Positions 9,431 through 22,000 of a DNA stretch of 64,000 nucleotides are shown piece after piece; position 1 is the stretch's first letter; every line of letters begins with the position of its first letter. The DNA lies in assembly GCF_029867415.1 (NCBI RefSeq), contig NC_081183.1:13512404-13576403 (forward strand), given 5' to 3'. Under the pieces are notes generated by a model. It saw only the letters and a list, made by a program, of their open reading frames with translations. It had not been told where the DNA came from and ran no database searches. Source of the stretch: Vicia villosa. Its lineage: Eukaryota; Streptophyta; Magnoliopsida; Fabales; Fabaceae. The position numbers and the translations under genes are program-made.

Positions 9431-11758
9431 CTTGCCGATTCATTGAGGTGGCAGCTTCGATGATAAAAAGCGAAGACGAAGATCGTGAGGATGATGCGAA
9501 GCGGTGATGACTCTGTGAAGATTGTGGATGCTTGAGTTGTTCTCAGTTGTGAACACGTTGATGTGTTGTAGGAACGTGATGAAGATTGTTGTGATGTGAA
9601 GATTGAAGAGTGGATTGAATTTGATAATTGAAGATTATGGTTGATCGGTGAAGAAGATTGGAGAAAAGGATTGAAGATTCATGGAGAAGATTTAGGAAAG
9701 CGTTGAAGATTCTTTGTTATGAGGATCTCAGGACCTGGAGAACTAAAGGTTGGTGAACGAAGGATGATGAAGAGTGGTTCAGAGGAAGTCTGCTACATAC
9801 AGGTTCTTCTCTTTTTCCCTGAAATTCTGTTATGCCTTTTTCTTAAGCTCTTTCTGAGTTTTGGTTTTTTGTGAATGAATCATGACAGAGAGATTGAAGA
9901 TTGGGGATTTTCTGTTATGGTGAGTGTTGAAGATGAAGATGAGGATGATGAAGTTTGGAGGAGAAGACTGTTCCGAGAGTGAAAGAGATGGTGATGAGGT
10001 TATGAAGGTGTGTGTAGAGAGAATCGAGAGAAGGTTCTGAATGATGGTGATTCTGATTTATAGAAGCTGAAGGTTAGTTCAGTTCTGATTTTCTTTCAAT
10101 TATTTTCAGTTGTAGAATCGGTTAGAAACGGTTAGAAGGTTAGTTTTAATTCTGTTATGAAGCGGTTAGAGGTTGTTGGAATTCAGTTAGGGGATGGTTA
10201 TTACAAGGTAGTTATGTTGACAGTTAGAAATCTGTTATCAAATTATTAGTGAAGTTATGGTTAGAAATAGGTTGAAGGAAAGTTGGTTAGTTGTCTAGGT
10301 TAGTCAAGAGATTGAGTTCTATTTTTGATGTGTAGCTGTCAGTTTGAATTTGTTTATAGTATGGTATGAACTTGTTAACTGCTACCAGCTAGAGGTTGAT
10401 TGGGTTAACAGGGGTTAAAAGGAAAAACGGTTAGGAAGTTTTTTGAAAGAGGACTGAAAAAAGTTAGTTATGAAATATGGTTAGGGACTGTTGGTAATTG
10501 GCTGTTGTTGTTTTCGAGTGTATGCTGCAGGGACATGAACATGGTTTTAATTTATTTGGTATGCGGGGCCTGTTTTTGGATTGTTTTCTGGATTGTATGG
10601 TTAGAATTGAGTTAGGTTCTGTTGAAGTAAGGATGAATTGGTGCTGACACAGGATTTTGGTTATTATGTGTAGGGAATTATGGACATGTGTGAGCTGCCT
10701 ATGCTTGCTGCCAGGTTTTGGTCTCTTCGCTTGGAGATACGTCGGTGTTCGATGCTTCACATAAGGCTAGCTACTTTCGCAGGCATCTGTTTTACGTAGC
10801 AGCATGTTGGTTTGAGTTGGAATTGATGCTACAAGTTATAGTTTTGTGTACTTGCAGCGGCAGTGATGTAGTAAAATTGACTTTCTTCTCTTCTTTTTGT
10901 AATTCCACTTTGTAATGACTTGTATATGCTAGCTTGTAATCCAAGAATATTTTGACTCACTTTGAACGTTGTTGGAATATTCTCTCCTCTTTCAATTCAG
11001 GATTCAGATTATTCAATTCTTTACTTGAATCAAGTGATACTGGTGGAGATAGATTTTCTCTAAATTGCAAACTTGAAATGAACCAAATTAAGAAATTCTA
11101 ACATGTCTTAAGATAGACCATGGTCAAAATTTTGACAAATACTTTTGGACTTTGAAAATGATTCATGATGCTTCGAGATCCAACTTTCTACACTTCTCAC
11201 TTTAATATCCCAAACGACGTCAAATCCGTAGCTTGTAACAAAAGTGACGCCATTTGATCACCGACTTGTAACACGGTCCACTTAGATGAGTTGAATCAAT
11301 AACCAGTGACGTAAACACTTTGAATGGTCCAATACTTGTAGCATAATTAATTCATCCAGATGAGTCAATGCTCTTAACCATTGTACCATGAAGATCATCG
11401 AGCATAGGGAAATAAACCCTAGGTCAAGAAACCATGAAGATCATCGAGCACAGGGAGATAACCCTAGATCAAGAACCTCCTGTAACTGGAAACCCTCTGA
11501 TCACATGTCTCTCAAAAGACTAAGTCGAACCCAATCCTTGATTTAGTGCAAGATATTCTTTTGGATGAAATAAATAACTTTGTGCCAAAGCCTATGCGAT
11601 ACCTCAATTCATTCCACGATCCTTGGTCCCAAGCTTGCAGATGTTTTATTTAACGAATGAGTGAAAAGTCATGTTAGTGCCCTAATGAAGATATGCAGAT
11701 GGATGCAAAAGTCTAAGCCAGATAGAAATAAAGGGTAGGACAAATTTGGGGTATGACA

Positions 11759-11772
11759 GCTGCCCCTATTTA
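11759..11772 (-). other. Polypurine tract of inner Ogre-like element
   Basis: Immediately upstream of the 3' LTR the minus strand reads TAAATAGGGGCAGC, a short purine tract in the expected position for plus-strand priming. Confidence 0.65.
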
Positions 11773-12059
11773 ATCGTCTTAAACCTGAATGTGAGATTGG
11801 CGCTAGCCTTTCGAACATTCGAGGTAGAAGAAGATTAAATATCGAAGTACCAGAAATTTGTCCTAAAGAGAAGATGGTGTGAATGTTATCCTTATTTTTG
11901 ATATCTGCTGGGGAAAGAGAAATTTTGTTTTTTCTGATGGAAATATTTACAGTGAGTAATTGGAAGAAGGGTGATAGCTTGTAACGTAGCCCAAGGTGCC
12001 AATACAAGGTTCTCGAAAGAAATGTTTCATGAAACAATGACTGAAAGGAAATAGATCTC

Positions 12060-12840
12060 GTGCGATCCACGACTCAACATCGACTCGACAACAAAAGAGG
12101 AAAGAAAAGATCTCGTGCGACCTTCAGGACAAAAACAGGAAAGGATCTCGTGCGACCTAAGACTCGACATCGGGAGAAGACCTCGTACGATCTTCAAAAC
12201 TGAAAGGAAAAGATCTCGCGCGACCTATGACTCAACATCGGGAGAAGACCTTGTACGATCTTCAAAACTGAAAGGAAAAGATCTCGTGCGACCTATGACT
12301 CAACATCGGGAGAAGACCTCGTACGATCCTCGGGACAGAATAGACCTCGTACGATCTAAGACTCAACATCGGGAGAAGACCTTGTACGATCTTCAAAACT
12401 GAAAGGAAAAGATCTCGTGCGACCTATGACTCAACATCGGGAGAAGACCTCGTACGATCTTCAAAACTGAAAGGAAAAGATCTCGTGCGACCTATGACTC
12501 AACATCGGGAGAAGACCTCGTACGATCTTCAAAACTGAAAGGAAAAGATCTCGTGCGACCTATGACTCAACATCGGGAGAAGACCTCGTACGATCTTCAA
12601 AACTGAAAGGAAAAGATCTCGTGCGACCTATGACTCAACATCGGGAGAAGACCTCGTACGATCTTTAGGACAGAATAGACCTCGTACGATCTAAGACTCA
12701 ACATCGGGAGAAGACCTCGTACGATCTTCAGGACAGAATAGACCTCGTACGATCTAAGACTCAACATCAGGAGAAGACCTCGTACGATCTTCAAGACAGA
12801 AAGGAAATAGACCTCGTGCGATCTAAGACTCAACATCGGG
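12060..12840. repeat. 68-bp minisatellite in 3' untranslated region of inner Ogre-like element
   Basis: GACCTATGACTCAACATCGG recurs at 12421, 12489, 12557 and 12625, an exact 68-bp period. Shorter variant units with GGACAGAATAGACCTCGTACG flank the regular core on both sides. Units mix GATCTCGTGCGACC and GACCTCGTACGATC, so the 68-mer is itself an imperfect double repeat. Ogre 3' UTRs in pea are known to carry variable tandem repeats that can seed satellites. Confidence 0.9.
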
Positions 12841-12849
12841 GTTCAGTTT

Positions 12850-12955
12850 TGAAATGGTTTGCCAAGTTGAAAATTGGGCTTTGAAAAAGGTTTGCCAGGT
12901 TAGGAACTGGGCTTTGAAAGGGTTTGCCAGGTTAGGAACTGGGCTTTGACAACAC
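12850..12955. repeat. Three ~33-bp tandem units
   Basis: TTTGCCAGGTTAGGAACTGGGCTTTGAAAG-type units start at 12858, 12891 and 12923, right beside the 68-bp array. Confidence 0.75.
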
Positions 12956-13003
12956 GGTGGTTGGACTTGAAAAGTTTTCCCGTACGGGGGAAGGGACCAC
13001 GGA

Positions 13004-13497
13004 GACTAGTGACGACTAGACTCGATCAAAAGACGCAATCACGAAGATATTGATGCTTGCGAAGCATAAGAATTACATTAATCCCTCAGGCCAAAGGCGG
13101 GGTGTAACTCTTCAAGAGTGGCAATCGCTCGAATTGCCACACACCAAGTATGGTTTATTCAAACGCTTGGAAAATGAGATGGGTTGAATGCCCACCCTCA
13201 TTCGCACTCTAGTTAGCACGCAGAACACAGGAAATAACCACGACAAGACTAGTGACGACTAGACTCGATAAGGAGATGATAGTAACCATTGGAGATTACG
13301 GAGATATTGATGCTTGTGAAGCATAAGAATTACGTTGATCCCTCAGGCCAAAGGCGGGGAGTAACTCTTCAAGAGCGGCAATCGTTCGAATTGCCACACA
13401 CCAAGTATGGTTTATTCAAACGATTGAAAAATGAGATAGGTTGAATGCCCACCCTCATGCACGCTCTAATATGCACGCAGCACATGGGAAATAACCT
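13004..13497. repeat. Tandem duplication, two ~243-bp units
   Basis: GACTAGTGACGACTAGACTC begins each unit (13004 and 13247). Both continue through CCCTCAGGCCAAAGGCGGGG and GAATTGCCACACACCAAGTA. Sequence identity is high but not complete, so the duplication is older than the 68-bp array core. Confidence 0.85.
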
Positions 13498-16073
13498 CGG
13501 AGACAACGATTCTGACGAAGAAAGACATTGCATCCGATCCAGATTGAAAACGAGACTTCTTTTGGGGATTGAGGATACCAGGTATTGGCACCATGGTTTG
13601 GGGAGATTTGTGATGCAGTAGCAGATATCAACCGGGGTTTGTAAGGACAACTTTTTATGTGGGGAAGTATCGTCGGCTTGATTGGGTGCTGATTTGTATT
13701 ATCTGGCTTATGCTTTGTATGCATGTTTGAATTTTTCTGTGGCGTAATGCTCCATTTTGATGGATATGCTACGCTTTTGAGGATGCAATGTTATATGCAG
13801 TGAATACTATATGCAAAGTGCCAAATAAAGGCATTAATGAGGTAAACACCAGGGAGAATCCCCTTAGTGTTAAGGACCATGTAGAGGTGCCAATAGATGT
13901 TGGACTTTGACTTGCAAGGTGCACCTTCTTTGACTTGAAGAATAATATCTGACTCCTCACTATGTGCCACTGCTTGGAGGATTTTGAGCTTGAGAAGATT
14001 CCCTCGATTCACCATGTTGGGGATGAGAAATCCAGGTACGGAGCCTTGGTTAGGGAAGTAGGACAACTCCTAGGAGAAATAAACTCCTATGCTTGAGGAA
14101 TGGAACAAACTCTCGGGAGAAATAAACTCCAGGTTTGGGGAGAGACCAAGGTTCCAGGAGAAATAAACTCCTATGGTCGGGGAGAGTCGATATAACTCAA
14201 AAGATTGTGCTCCAAGCTTTGTGACCTACGAAGGAGTTTGCCCTAAGGGATCCTTGGAGAGATTCGTCGAATCTCGACGTAACTGCCCCAGATTGGTTAA
14301 GCTCAAGAGAGATTCCTCGACATGATTGCCCCAGATATGCCAAATTTGAGAGGTCAAACCTCGATTCAATTGCCCCTGATTGGGTACATCTTGCTAGAAT
14401 CCCCGAGCTTTCTTTGTTTTGAAGTCAAACAAACATGGAAACAACTTTACCACACTCAACGGAGTCTTCAAACTCTTCCCCTCAAGGTAATCAAAGAAAG
14501 CATTAATTGTTCATGCCCAACGGAGTTTTTAGAGAATCTGCCCCTTGATGGTCGACATTTGAGATGATTAGCTTTTACTCCTCGGAGTTCTCAAGTCTCG
14601 TGCACTCTGGCATGACCAAGTTACTCACTAATTCTCATCCTTGAAAATTTCCTTGATGTTAAGCACATATTTGTATGCAAAAGAATGTTAATTCTAAGAA
14701 CGATGATTCTAATGCAAAGCCTATGTTAGTCTTGAAGTTTTAAAACTTTTTGTGAAATGAGGTTGCGACCTCTTGTGACTGAATCACTAGTTAACACAAC
14801 CTCGACTTTTGCATATAGAAGATAAAGCAAGCATACGATACCAACATGGAAATGAGTCCCGCTTCATTGGGAGTCAGTTAAACGCTATCTCATAGGAGTG
14901 TGCTTTCAAAATAACCCTACTTCAATTAGGACTTTTAAGGGTTGTAATTTGGCCAGGTTCACGGTTTTTAGAAAACAAAGGATTTTTAGGCTCAAAATTA
15001 TTTGGTGCCCACCCCCTTCGTGATGTTCTCCATTCCTAGGTTCAATTAACTCGACACGAGTGTTCATTCCTCACAAGGAATTTGGGATGGTTGAGGAATC
15101 AATGAGGTTTTTCGGACATGGCAGTCACTCACTTTCTATTCTTCTGATTCGTTGTCACACGACTTTGTTCTTGCTTGGCAATTTCATCATCTTTTTTTTT
15201 TCCTTTTGTCATTTTTCTTTTCATCTTTTATTTTCATTATTTTTTCGCCATTTTTTTTTGCTCTCTTTTTTTTTTGAACAAGTCGTGTGACCTCGCATAG
15301 TCTTTGATTCGTTGGAGGTGATTGCGACTGCCTCACTCCTTTGATTTGATGAAGGATTACCATTGTGGTATCGTCATCTCTTGATCTCTTGATGGAATAA
15401 GGGTAATCATTGCGGTTTTGACATTCCTCAACCTTTTGAAGGATAACCATTGTTGTATCCTTAGATGCACACCCTTTTGGTGAGTTTTGAACACTCGGTC
15501 AAGTTAAATGAACACTACCCTGCCCCAGGGTTAAAATAAGGGTTTTTTTTTTATGATTAGAAAAAGAAACTCCTACTTCAAGGCTCAAAGGGGTTGACGA
15601 GGGTCTATCTCCCTTATATCTCCGGTGTTTGGGGATTTGAAACAACGCCTGTACATCCTCAGTAGGGTTTTATTCAAAAGCACACAATTGGAGATTTTGC
15701 ATTTTTATTTTTCATCATTCTCCCTCGGCTCTCTGCCTAAGCAGGCGATTAGTAAAGTTGGTATCGTAATGCCAAAAACCTTTTATGAGTGAAAACGAAT
15801 GGATTTCTTCAAGACAAACATAAACAATGTATCTTTATTTTCATTCAACGATTAACAAGCTTTTACATGCTAACAATGTTTAAACAGACAAAAGGAAAAT
15901 TACAATGAGAATGCAGTAAGAAACTAAATGAATGTCGTTGTTGAGGAGACTTGACTCCGTCTGGACTTATTGAGCTTGAATACCTCTTGCAGTTCCTTCC
16001 AAATACATCAGATTACTTCAAAAGAGAACTCCCACGAAGTCACCCAAGCGTTGTAAACATTTTCCTTACTTTA
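13498..16073. other. Non-coding interior of inner Ogre-like element
   Basis: This stretch has no supported gene. It holds the sequence homologous to the outer element's 6422-7277 segment (from about 14170) and T-rich low-complexity tracts near 15,190-15,280. Repeated short open frames here are not conserved as proteins. This is where pol would be expected in an autonomous Ogre, and no RT or integrase motif is visible on either strand. Confidence 0.6.
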
Positions 16074-16930
16074 GGGATTCGAGCAATGCGAGTGATGCAA
16101 TGCTCAAGATAAGAGTATGTCTTGCTTATCCCTCGTGCGGGAGCCCCAAGCATGGTTGCTAGAATAGTAATCGCCATCATAAATGGGAAGAATCTTGTAT
16201 GATCATCAACTCAAGAGAGCTACTTGTGGTGAAGAAGACCCAATACTAGAATCTTAACCAATTGTGATTCCAACAAACAAGGAAACGAATGAGCACAAGG
16301 AAATAGAACCACATCAATTTGTTTCTCATGTTCTTCTTGTCTCTGTTAACTAGCAAGGCCACTGAGAAGGAGATCATGAGAAAAGGCAACTCATATATGA
16401 AGCAGAACCTTGAGAATGAGAAGCATTGTGAAGAACACTCTTGATTATCACACGGAAGAAGATTCTGACGAAGTCATCCAGGAATTTGTAATGCTTTTAG
16501 GGATTCGAGCAATGCGAATGATGCAATGCTCAAGATAAGAGTACGTCTTGCTTATCCCTCGTGCGGGAGCCCCAAGCATAGTCATTGAAGAAGTATTTGC
16601 CATCAAACATGGAGGAACCTTGCGTAGTCACCAAACTTAGAGAAGCTATTTGTTGCGAAGAGAACTCAAACACCAACTGAAACACCAACCTCCACGGATA
16701 CAACTGAGCATAAGAACCTTGAGAATGAGAGATGCTTCTACAAAACATTCTTGATTTCTTTTTTTGGAAAAGATTATGACGAAGTTGCTCGAGAATTTGT
16801 GGTGCTTTTATTATTATCATACCAATCAACTCAGACAAGGAAGTAGTCTTCAACAAAATAGGGAATACTGAAGTGAGAATACGGAAATGAAATGATGATT
16901 GCCAATGTTGAGGAGCCTTGACTCCATTTG
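16074..16930. repeat. Tandem duplication, two ~427-bp units (also in outer element at 24,718-25,580)
   Basis: GGATTCGAGCAATGCGA...GCTTATCCCTCGTGCGGGAGCCCC occurs at 16074 and 16501. The outer element has the same pair at 24718 and 25148 (CCCTCAATCGGGAGCC and CCCTCGATCGGGAGCC). The duplication therefore predates the split of the two copies. No coding potential was recognised. Confidence 0.8.
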
Positions 16931-16987
16931 GGCTTATTCTTCTTCCTTTTTTTTTTTTGTGATACTTTCTGGAATGCGGGCATTCAC

Positions 16988-18082
16988 TTATGCATGAACT
17001 CTTCGTTTTATGCGTAGGCCATTTGGAGTGAATGATATTACTTTGGAGTCAATGAGATCTTGGACTTTGTGTTTCAAAATATTACAATCCTCAGTTGAAT
17101 GTCCAGATGTCCCAGAATGGTACTCACACCTTGAATTTAAGTCATATCCTTGAGGAATTGGTATTGGAGGGGGCTTAAACTCCCTTAGTTGGACCAAAGA
17201 ATCCTTGAGCAAATGAGAAAGCAGCTGACTATAGGTCATAGGAATTGGGTCAATCCTTCTTGGTGGTCTCCTTGGCATTTGTGGACCCTGCTGATGGCAA
17301 TGATTCCAGTACCCATTCTGTTCAGGTGTCTTCCTCTTTTGATTTGGCTGTGAAACAAATGGAGACTGATGAGGTGGGAAACCTGGAACCCAAGATGGTG
17401 CATTATGCTTCTGATTTGAAGTAGATCTGACATAGAAGTATGAATCAACCTTTTCTTCCACCGCAGTTGGAACCCCATTTCCTCGAACAAACATACCCTC
17501 GGGGGTGAACAAAATCATTTTTGAATCAATGAGATCTTGAATTTGCTGCTTCAGCGCCCTACAATTCTCAATATCATGACCAGGTGCCCCAGAATGGAAC
17601 TCACATCGAGCATTGGCATCAAAGGTGGGGGGAAGCTTTTCAGGCGTAGCCAATTCTCGTAGCTCAATCAACTGAAGCTCCAGCAAACGGGGAAGTAACT
17701 GAGCGTAAGGCATCGGGATAGGATTGAGAATTCTCTGAGGTATCTTAGGCTTTTTCCCACACATTTGGCCTCCTTGAAGAACAGATTGGCATGGAGGTAA
17801 TGGCACATGGAGTTGAGGAGGAACTTCCTGAGGTATTCCATGAGTGGGAAAGGATCCTACTGAAGAGAAGGGATCAACAACTTCTGTTGTTGCAGTAGGA
17901 ACAACATCCCCTTCCTTTCTTAGTACCTTTTTCAGAACTTCCATGACCAAACTCACTTGAGTCTTCAACTGACTGTTTTCCTCTTTTAGTGCACCCTGAT
18001 TATGGACCAATTCTTGCATTTCCAACATAAGATGACCCATTTGTTCCCTCATCTCATCCATTTCCTCACGGAGTTGTTCCAT
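16988..18082 (-). CDS. Shortened Ogre-type Gag-like protein with two CHHC zinc modules (364 aa)
   Basis: The ATG at 18082 opens MEQLREEMDEMREQM, the usual Ogre Gag coiled-coil N-terminus (residues 1-58). A Pro-rich part follows. Then come two copies of a module: NPIPMPYAQLLPRLLE (120-135) with C160-X2-H163-X5-H169-X4-C174, and DPIPMTYSQLLSHLLK (278-293) with C319-X2-H322-X5-H328-X4-C333. Each ends in a (V/I)QDLIDSK motif. The long central Gag domain between the coiled coil and the zinc module in autonomous Ogre elements is absent, and the protein stops after the second module, before protease. It could bind RNA and join particles of a helper element. The uninterrupted frame suggests recent or ongoing function, but a stable by-product of deletion is possible. 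Confidence 0.75.
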   Translation of the reverse strand: MEQLREEMDEMREQMGHLMLEMQELVHNQGALKEENSQLKTQVSLVMEVLKKVLRKEGDVVPTATTEVVDPFSSVGSFPTHGIPQEVPPQLHVPLPPCQSVLQGGQMCGKKPKIPQRILNPIPMPYAQLLPRLLELQLIELRELATPEKLPPTFDANARCEFHSGAPGHDIENCRALKQQIQDLIDSKMILFTPEGMFVRGNGVPTAVEEKVDSYFYVRSTSNQKHNAPSWVPGFPPHQSPFVSQPNQKRKTPEQNGYWNHCHQQGPQMPRRPPRRIDPIPMTYSQLLSHLLKDSLVQLREFKPPPIPIPQGYDLNSRCEYHSGTSGHSTEDCNILKHKVQDLIDSKVISFTPNGLRIKRRVHA

Positions 18083-19039
18083 AGTTGATCTTGGAGTTGT
18101 GGCAGTGAGAAGTCAAATCTGTTGTTGATCTTGAAATTTGGATAGAAATGGTCCCATAAGTCTTTGAAAGAACCATGAAATGCATGATAGTATGAATGCA
18201 TGTTTCATTTATGAGAGATCCTAAAGTCTTTTCACACACTTTCATTCTTCTTTTTTTTGAATTAAAGCTTCCTTTTTTTGTATAGAATATCTTTTCTTTC
18301 TTTTTTGCTTTTCTATTTCCTTTTCTTTTACATATATTTTCTTTTCTTTTCTTTTCTCCTCTTTTTTTTTGGAAATAGACTTTAGGATCTTTCATAAATG
18401 GAGTGGACAAAGCAATGATGTTATGCAATGCAAAAGCATGGGATCCTCGGTCCATATAATCTTAGTAACCACTGTACAAACTTCTGAATAACTGATACAG
18501 GTCAAATATCACAGAATCAAAGGTCCGACACCTTTTTGAATACCAGGAAGACCAATAGTCACCAACAGTACCTGTCATGTATATCCCTCCCCACACACAG
18601 GTGAATCTAGGTCAGGGTAGGTCAAAAAAGCCAACAGAGGATTGAAAGTAGGCGTAATCATACGATATTGCCTCTTTCAACCAAGCTCTGTCCGTGGATA
18701 CATGATCGGATCAATCAGACATACGTCTTCTGTCCGTCATGGCCACTCTATTCCTAGTTCCTAAGGTATCACTCATGGCCTGGGTATTGGGCCTTTTACC
18801 TCATAGAATCATCCCACCCAACCTGCAAACAGAGAAAATATGTGGCCCCCACGGGGACCCATAATATAGTCCAGATGCATGCGGAAAGTAAACATGATAT
18901 GCAAGCAGGAAATAAACATGATATGCAAGCATATATACAAAATGTAAACACATAAACAAATAAATAAACACCCAATAAAAGAAACAAATAAAGGCTAGGA
19001 TCGACTCGCCAAGAATGGACCAGCACAGGTCTAGCAACA
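18083..19039. other. Leader of inner Ogre-like element
   Basis: About 1 kb lies between the primer site and gag. It contains T/C-rich tracts (18,240-18,370) and no supported gene. The open frames at 18066-18455 and 18796-19098 are low-complexity or not conserved in the homologous leader of the outer element (25,700-26,700). Confidence 0.5.
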
Positions 19040-19059
19040 TCCCCAGCAGAGTCGCCAGC
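19040..19059 (-). other. Primer binding site of inner Ogre-like element
   Basis: The minus strand just inside the 5' LTR reads GC then TGGCGACTCTGCTGGGGA, the Arg-tRNA-type primer site characteristic of Ogre elements. It sets the minus-strand orientation. Confidence 0.9.
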
Positions 19060-22000
19060 TGTCGCACGCTCGCGAAAAATGAACAGAGTCGCCACCAATA
19101 TATTTATCCCATAAGGGAAAGGAATATCAGAAAACCTAACAAAGGAAGGAACAGGGTCTTGCGACCAGAGAATCTAGGTACGGGAGTCGGTTACGCGAGG
19201 GGAAGGTATTAGCACCCCTCACGCCCATCGTACTCGATGGTATCCACCTATGTTTGTTTCTATCTAAAGGGTGTGTGCTATGTCTATGTCTACATACGAA
19301 ATGAATGCAAAATGTAGGGAAAACAAAGAATTGTACTCGCACGGGCCCTACCCCGCTGCCTACGTATCCTTTTCAGGAATCAGAGTTACCGTAGCTCGGC
19401 TCACGATTTTCTGTTTGTTTTTTGTGTTTTTTAGTTGGGCGGAGTTAACGCTCACGCTCTTGCACAAGGGGACAGCCTAGGATGCAATGGAGCGGAGATA
19501 ACAATGCCCTTAAAAAGGAGAAAAAAGAGAGATTGGTTTGTGTCTTTTAGGGTAATTCCATGGTGACTAGAACCTACTACAAGGCTTCGCACCACTTCCT
19601 TACTTTGTTTTAAATCTGACCATTTATTAGGTTTTTTGAAGTGTTTTTGATTGGTGTTTTTTAAGGGAATTTGTTTGTGACTCAGATCATACCAAAAAGA
19701 GTTTTGTTTTGCATATTTAGAGAACGCACATCGAGGCCTACGCCACAATCGTTTCTCTAAATAACGGTTAAGAAATACATCGAGGTTTCACACCTCAATC
19801 ATTTCTTCTCCGCTAAGTAAAGGAGATACAAAAAGAGTTTTTTTTGTGAATATTTAGAGAATGCACATCGAGGCCTACACCACGATCGTTTCTCTAAACA
19901 ACGGTTAAGAAATACATCGAAGCTTCACACTTCAATCATTTCTTCTCCGCTAAGTAGGAAAGAACATACATCGGGGCCTACACCCCAATCATTTCCTTCC
20001 TACTATGAAATATAGTAACGGTATGATCTTCATCGATATTTATTAAGTATTTTAAAAGTTGAAAGGGAAAAGAATGAAAGAAGGGAACTATTTCTAAATT
20101 CTAGCCTAAGTTGTCTATTCTAAGTCTAATGTTAACATGGAGTCTAAAATAGGCCAAAAATATGGCCAAAGTCAAGTAACAAAGTCACACAAAAATCATA
20201 TAGAATTAACATGTAAATGATACGAAAGCAATTCAAACATTAGTGCAAAGTTAAACTAAAAAATACTATTATTTTTTTATGACCTTTTTTATGAAGGAAA
20301 TTAAATGTCAAAATTAACCTAAAAATCCTATTATTCTTTATGAGGATTTTATATGAGGAAAAAGGCTTCTAATTAAGCAAAAAGCATTAGCCTAAACTAA
20401 CATTTTTTATTGATTATTTTCTATGACAAAATTAACATTTTTGCCTAACGAAAATTAGTAAAAAGAAAACTAAGTAAAATCTAAATTCTAGTAATTGAAA
20501 AAAAAATAGAAACAGGGGTGTAAATTGAATCTGCGGTGGTGAATAGCAAGGGCTTAGGGCCCAGCAGTTTCTTGTTATTGTACAGAAATCAAATGCAAAA
20601 ACAACAAAGAAGATTCATGGGATCCGTGGGGGTGAGAATTGAACTACTGGGCGCGATTAGCAGGGAGCAGGGCCCAAAGAGAGACGCCCAACATAGTTTT
20701 TGTTCAGATCATTTGGCAAAAATGAATTGCAATGGGCCAGGGGGAGATGCATGAACGAATTGTGAAGGCCCGAAGTTTCTTGATCCACTATCATTCAGAT
20801 TTTTATTCAACAATAAAATAAAAAAAGAAATTAAATTGAAAAAGGAAAAAAAATAGAAAAGGGATTAGGGTTTTACTCGTTTGTGACCCTTGGAGTACAC
20901 TCAGAACTCATCTCCCTCACTCTTCCTCGACGCAAACGGCGCCGGAGAACTCGTCTCCTCCGAGCGACCGCACTCACGCGACATCGCCGCCATGATTCAC
21001 ATAACCGGCCACCTCCATCTCCTCTCTCAATTCCTAACTCTCCGAACACATCCCTCTATCTCCGTCTCAGAATCTCGATTCAATTAGTTCTCGGCTTCAA
21101 CACTACCGAAGAAAGTTCACTTCCGCTTCCGTCTTCTATCTTCAAGAACCCGCGATGGAATCCTCCCTATCTGACGAGACTCCGCCGCGATGACGTTGAT
21201 CCATTGTTGTAGCTTGCCGATTCATTGAGGTGGCAGCTTCGATGATACAAAGCGAAGACGAAGATCGTGAGGATGATGCGAAGCGGTGATGACTCTGTGA
21301 AGATTGTGGATGCTTGAGTTGTTCTCAGTTGTGAACACGTTGATGTGTTGTAGGAACGTGATGAAGATTGTTGTGATGTGAAGATTGAAGAGTGGATTGA
21401 ATTTGATAATTGAAGATTATGGTTGATCGGTGAAGAAGATTGGAGAAAAGGATTGAAGATTCATGGAGATGATTTAGGAAAGCGTTGAAGATTCTTTGTT
21501 ATGAGGATCTCAGGACCTGGAGAACTAAAGGTTGGTGAACGAAGGATGATGAAGAGTGGTTCAGAGGAAGTCTGCTACATACAGGTTCTTCTCTTTTTCC
21601 CTGAAATTCTGTTATGCCTTTTTCTTAAGCTCTTTCTGAGTTTTGGTTTTTTGTGAATGAATCATGACAGAGAGATTGAAGATTGGGGATTTTCTGTTAT
21701 GGTGAGTGTTGAAGATGAAGATGAGGATGATGAAGTTTGGAGGAGAAGACTGTTCCGAGAGTGAAAGAGATGGTGATGAGGTTATGAAGGTGTGTGTAGA
21801 GAGAATCGAGAGAAGGTTCTGAATGATGGTGATTCTGATTTATAGAAGCTGAAGGTTAGTTCAGTTCTGATTTTCTTTCAATTATTTTCAGTTGTAGAAT
21901 CGATTAGAAACGGTTAGAAGGTTAGTTTTAATTCTGTTATGAAGCGGTTAGAGGTTGTTGGAATTCAGTTAGGGGATGGTTATTACAAGGTATTTATGTT

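Larger units (their letters stand above)
7278..11758 (-). repeat. 3' LTR of inner Ogre-like element
   Basis: Plus strand begins TGTCGCACGCTCGCG and ends GGGGTATGACA. It is nearly identical to 19060-23540. It contains three hairpin units (7925-8225), an AT-rich part, and a GC-rich island at about 9100-9430. Open frames in it (for example 7354-7560, 9101-9430, 10464-10760) recur in the other LTR simply because the LTRs are copies. None shows a known domain. Confidence 0.9.

Noticed and set aside
12115..12402. 95-codon plus ORF (and 12,597-12,836 minus) as proteins
   Set aside because: Both are periodic read-throughs of the 68-bp repeat.
12060..12840. CRISPR-like array
   Set aside because: Units are head-to-tail tandem repeats without unique spacers, inside a plant retrotransposon.
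15060..15290. 76-codon plus ORF rich in Phe
   Set aside because: It is translation of T-rich low-complexity sequence, and the homologous frame in the outer element (23,716-23,967) diverges without conservation.
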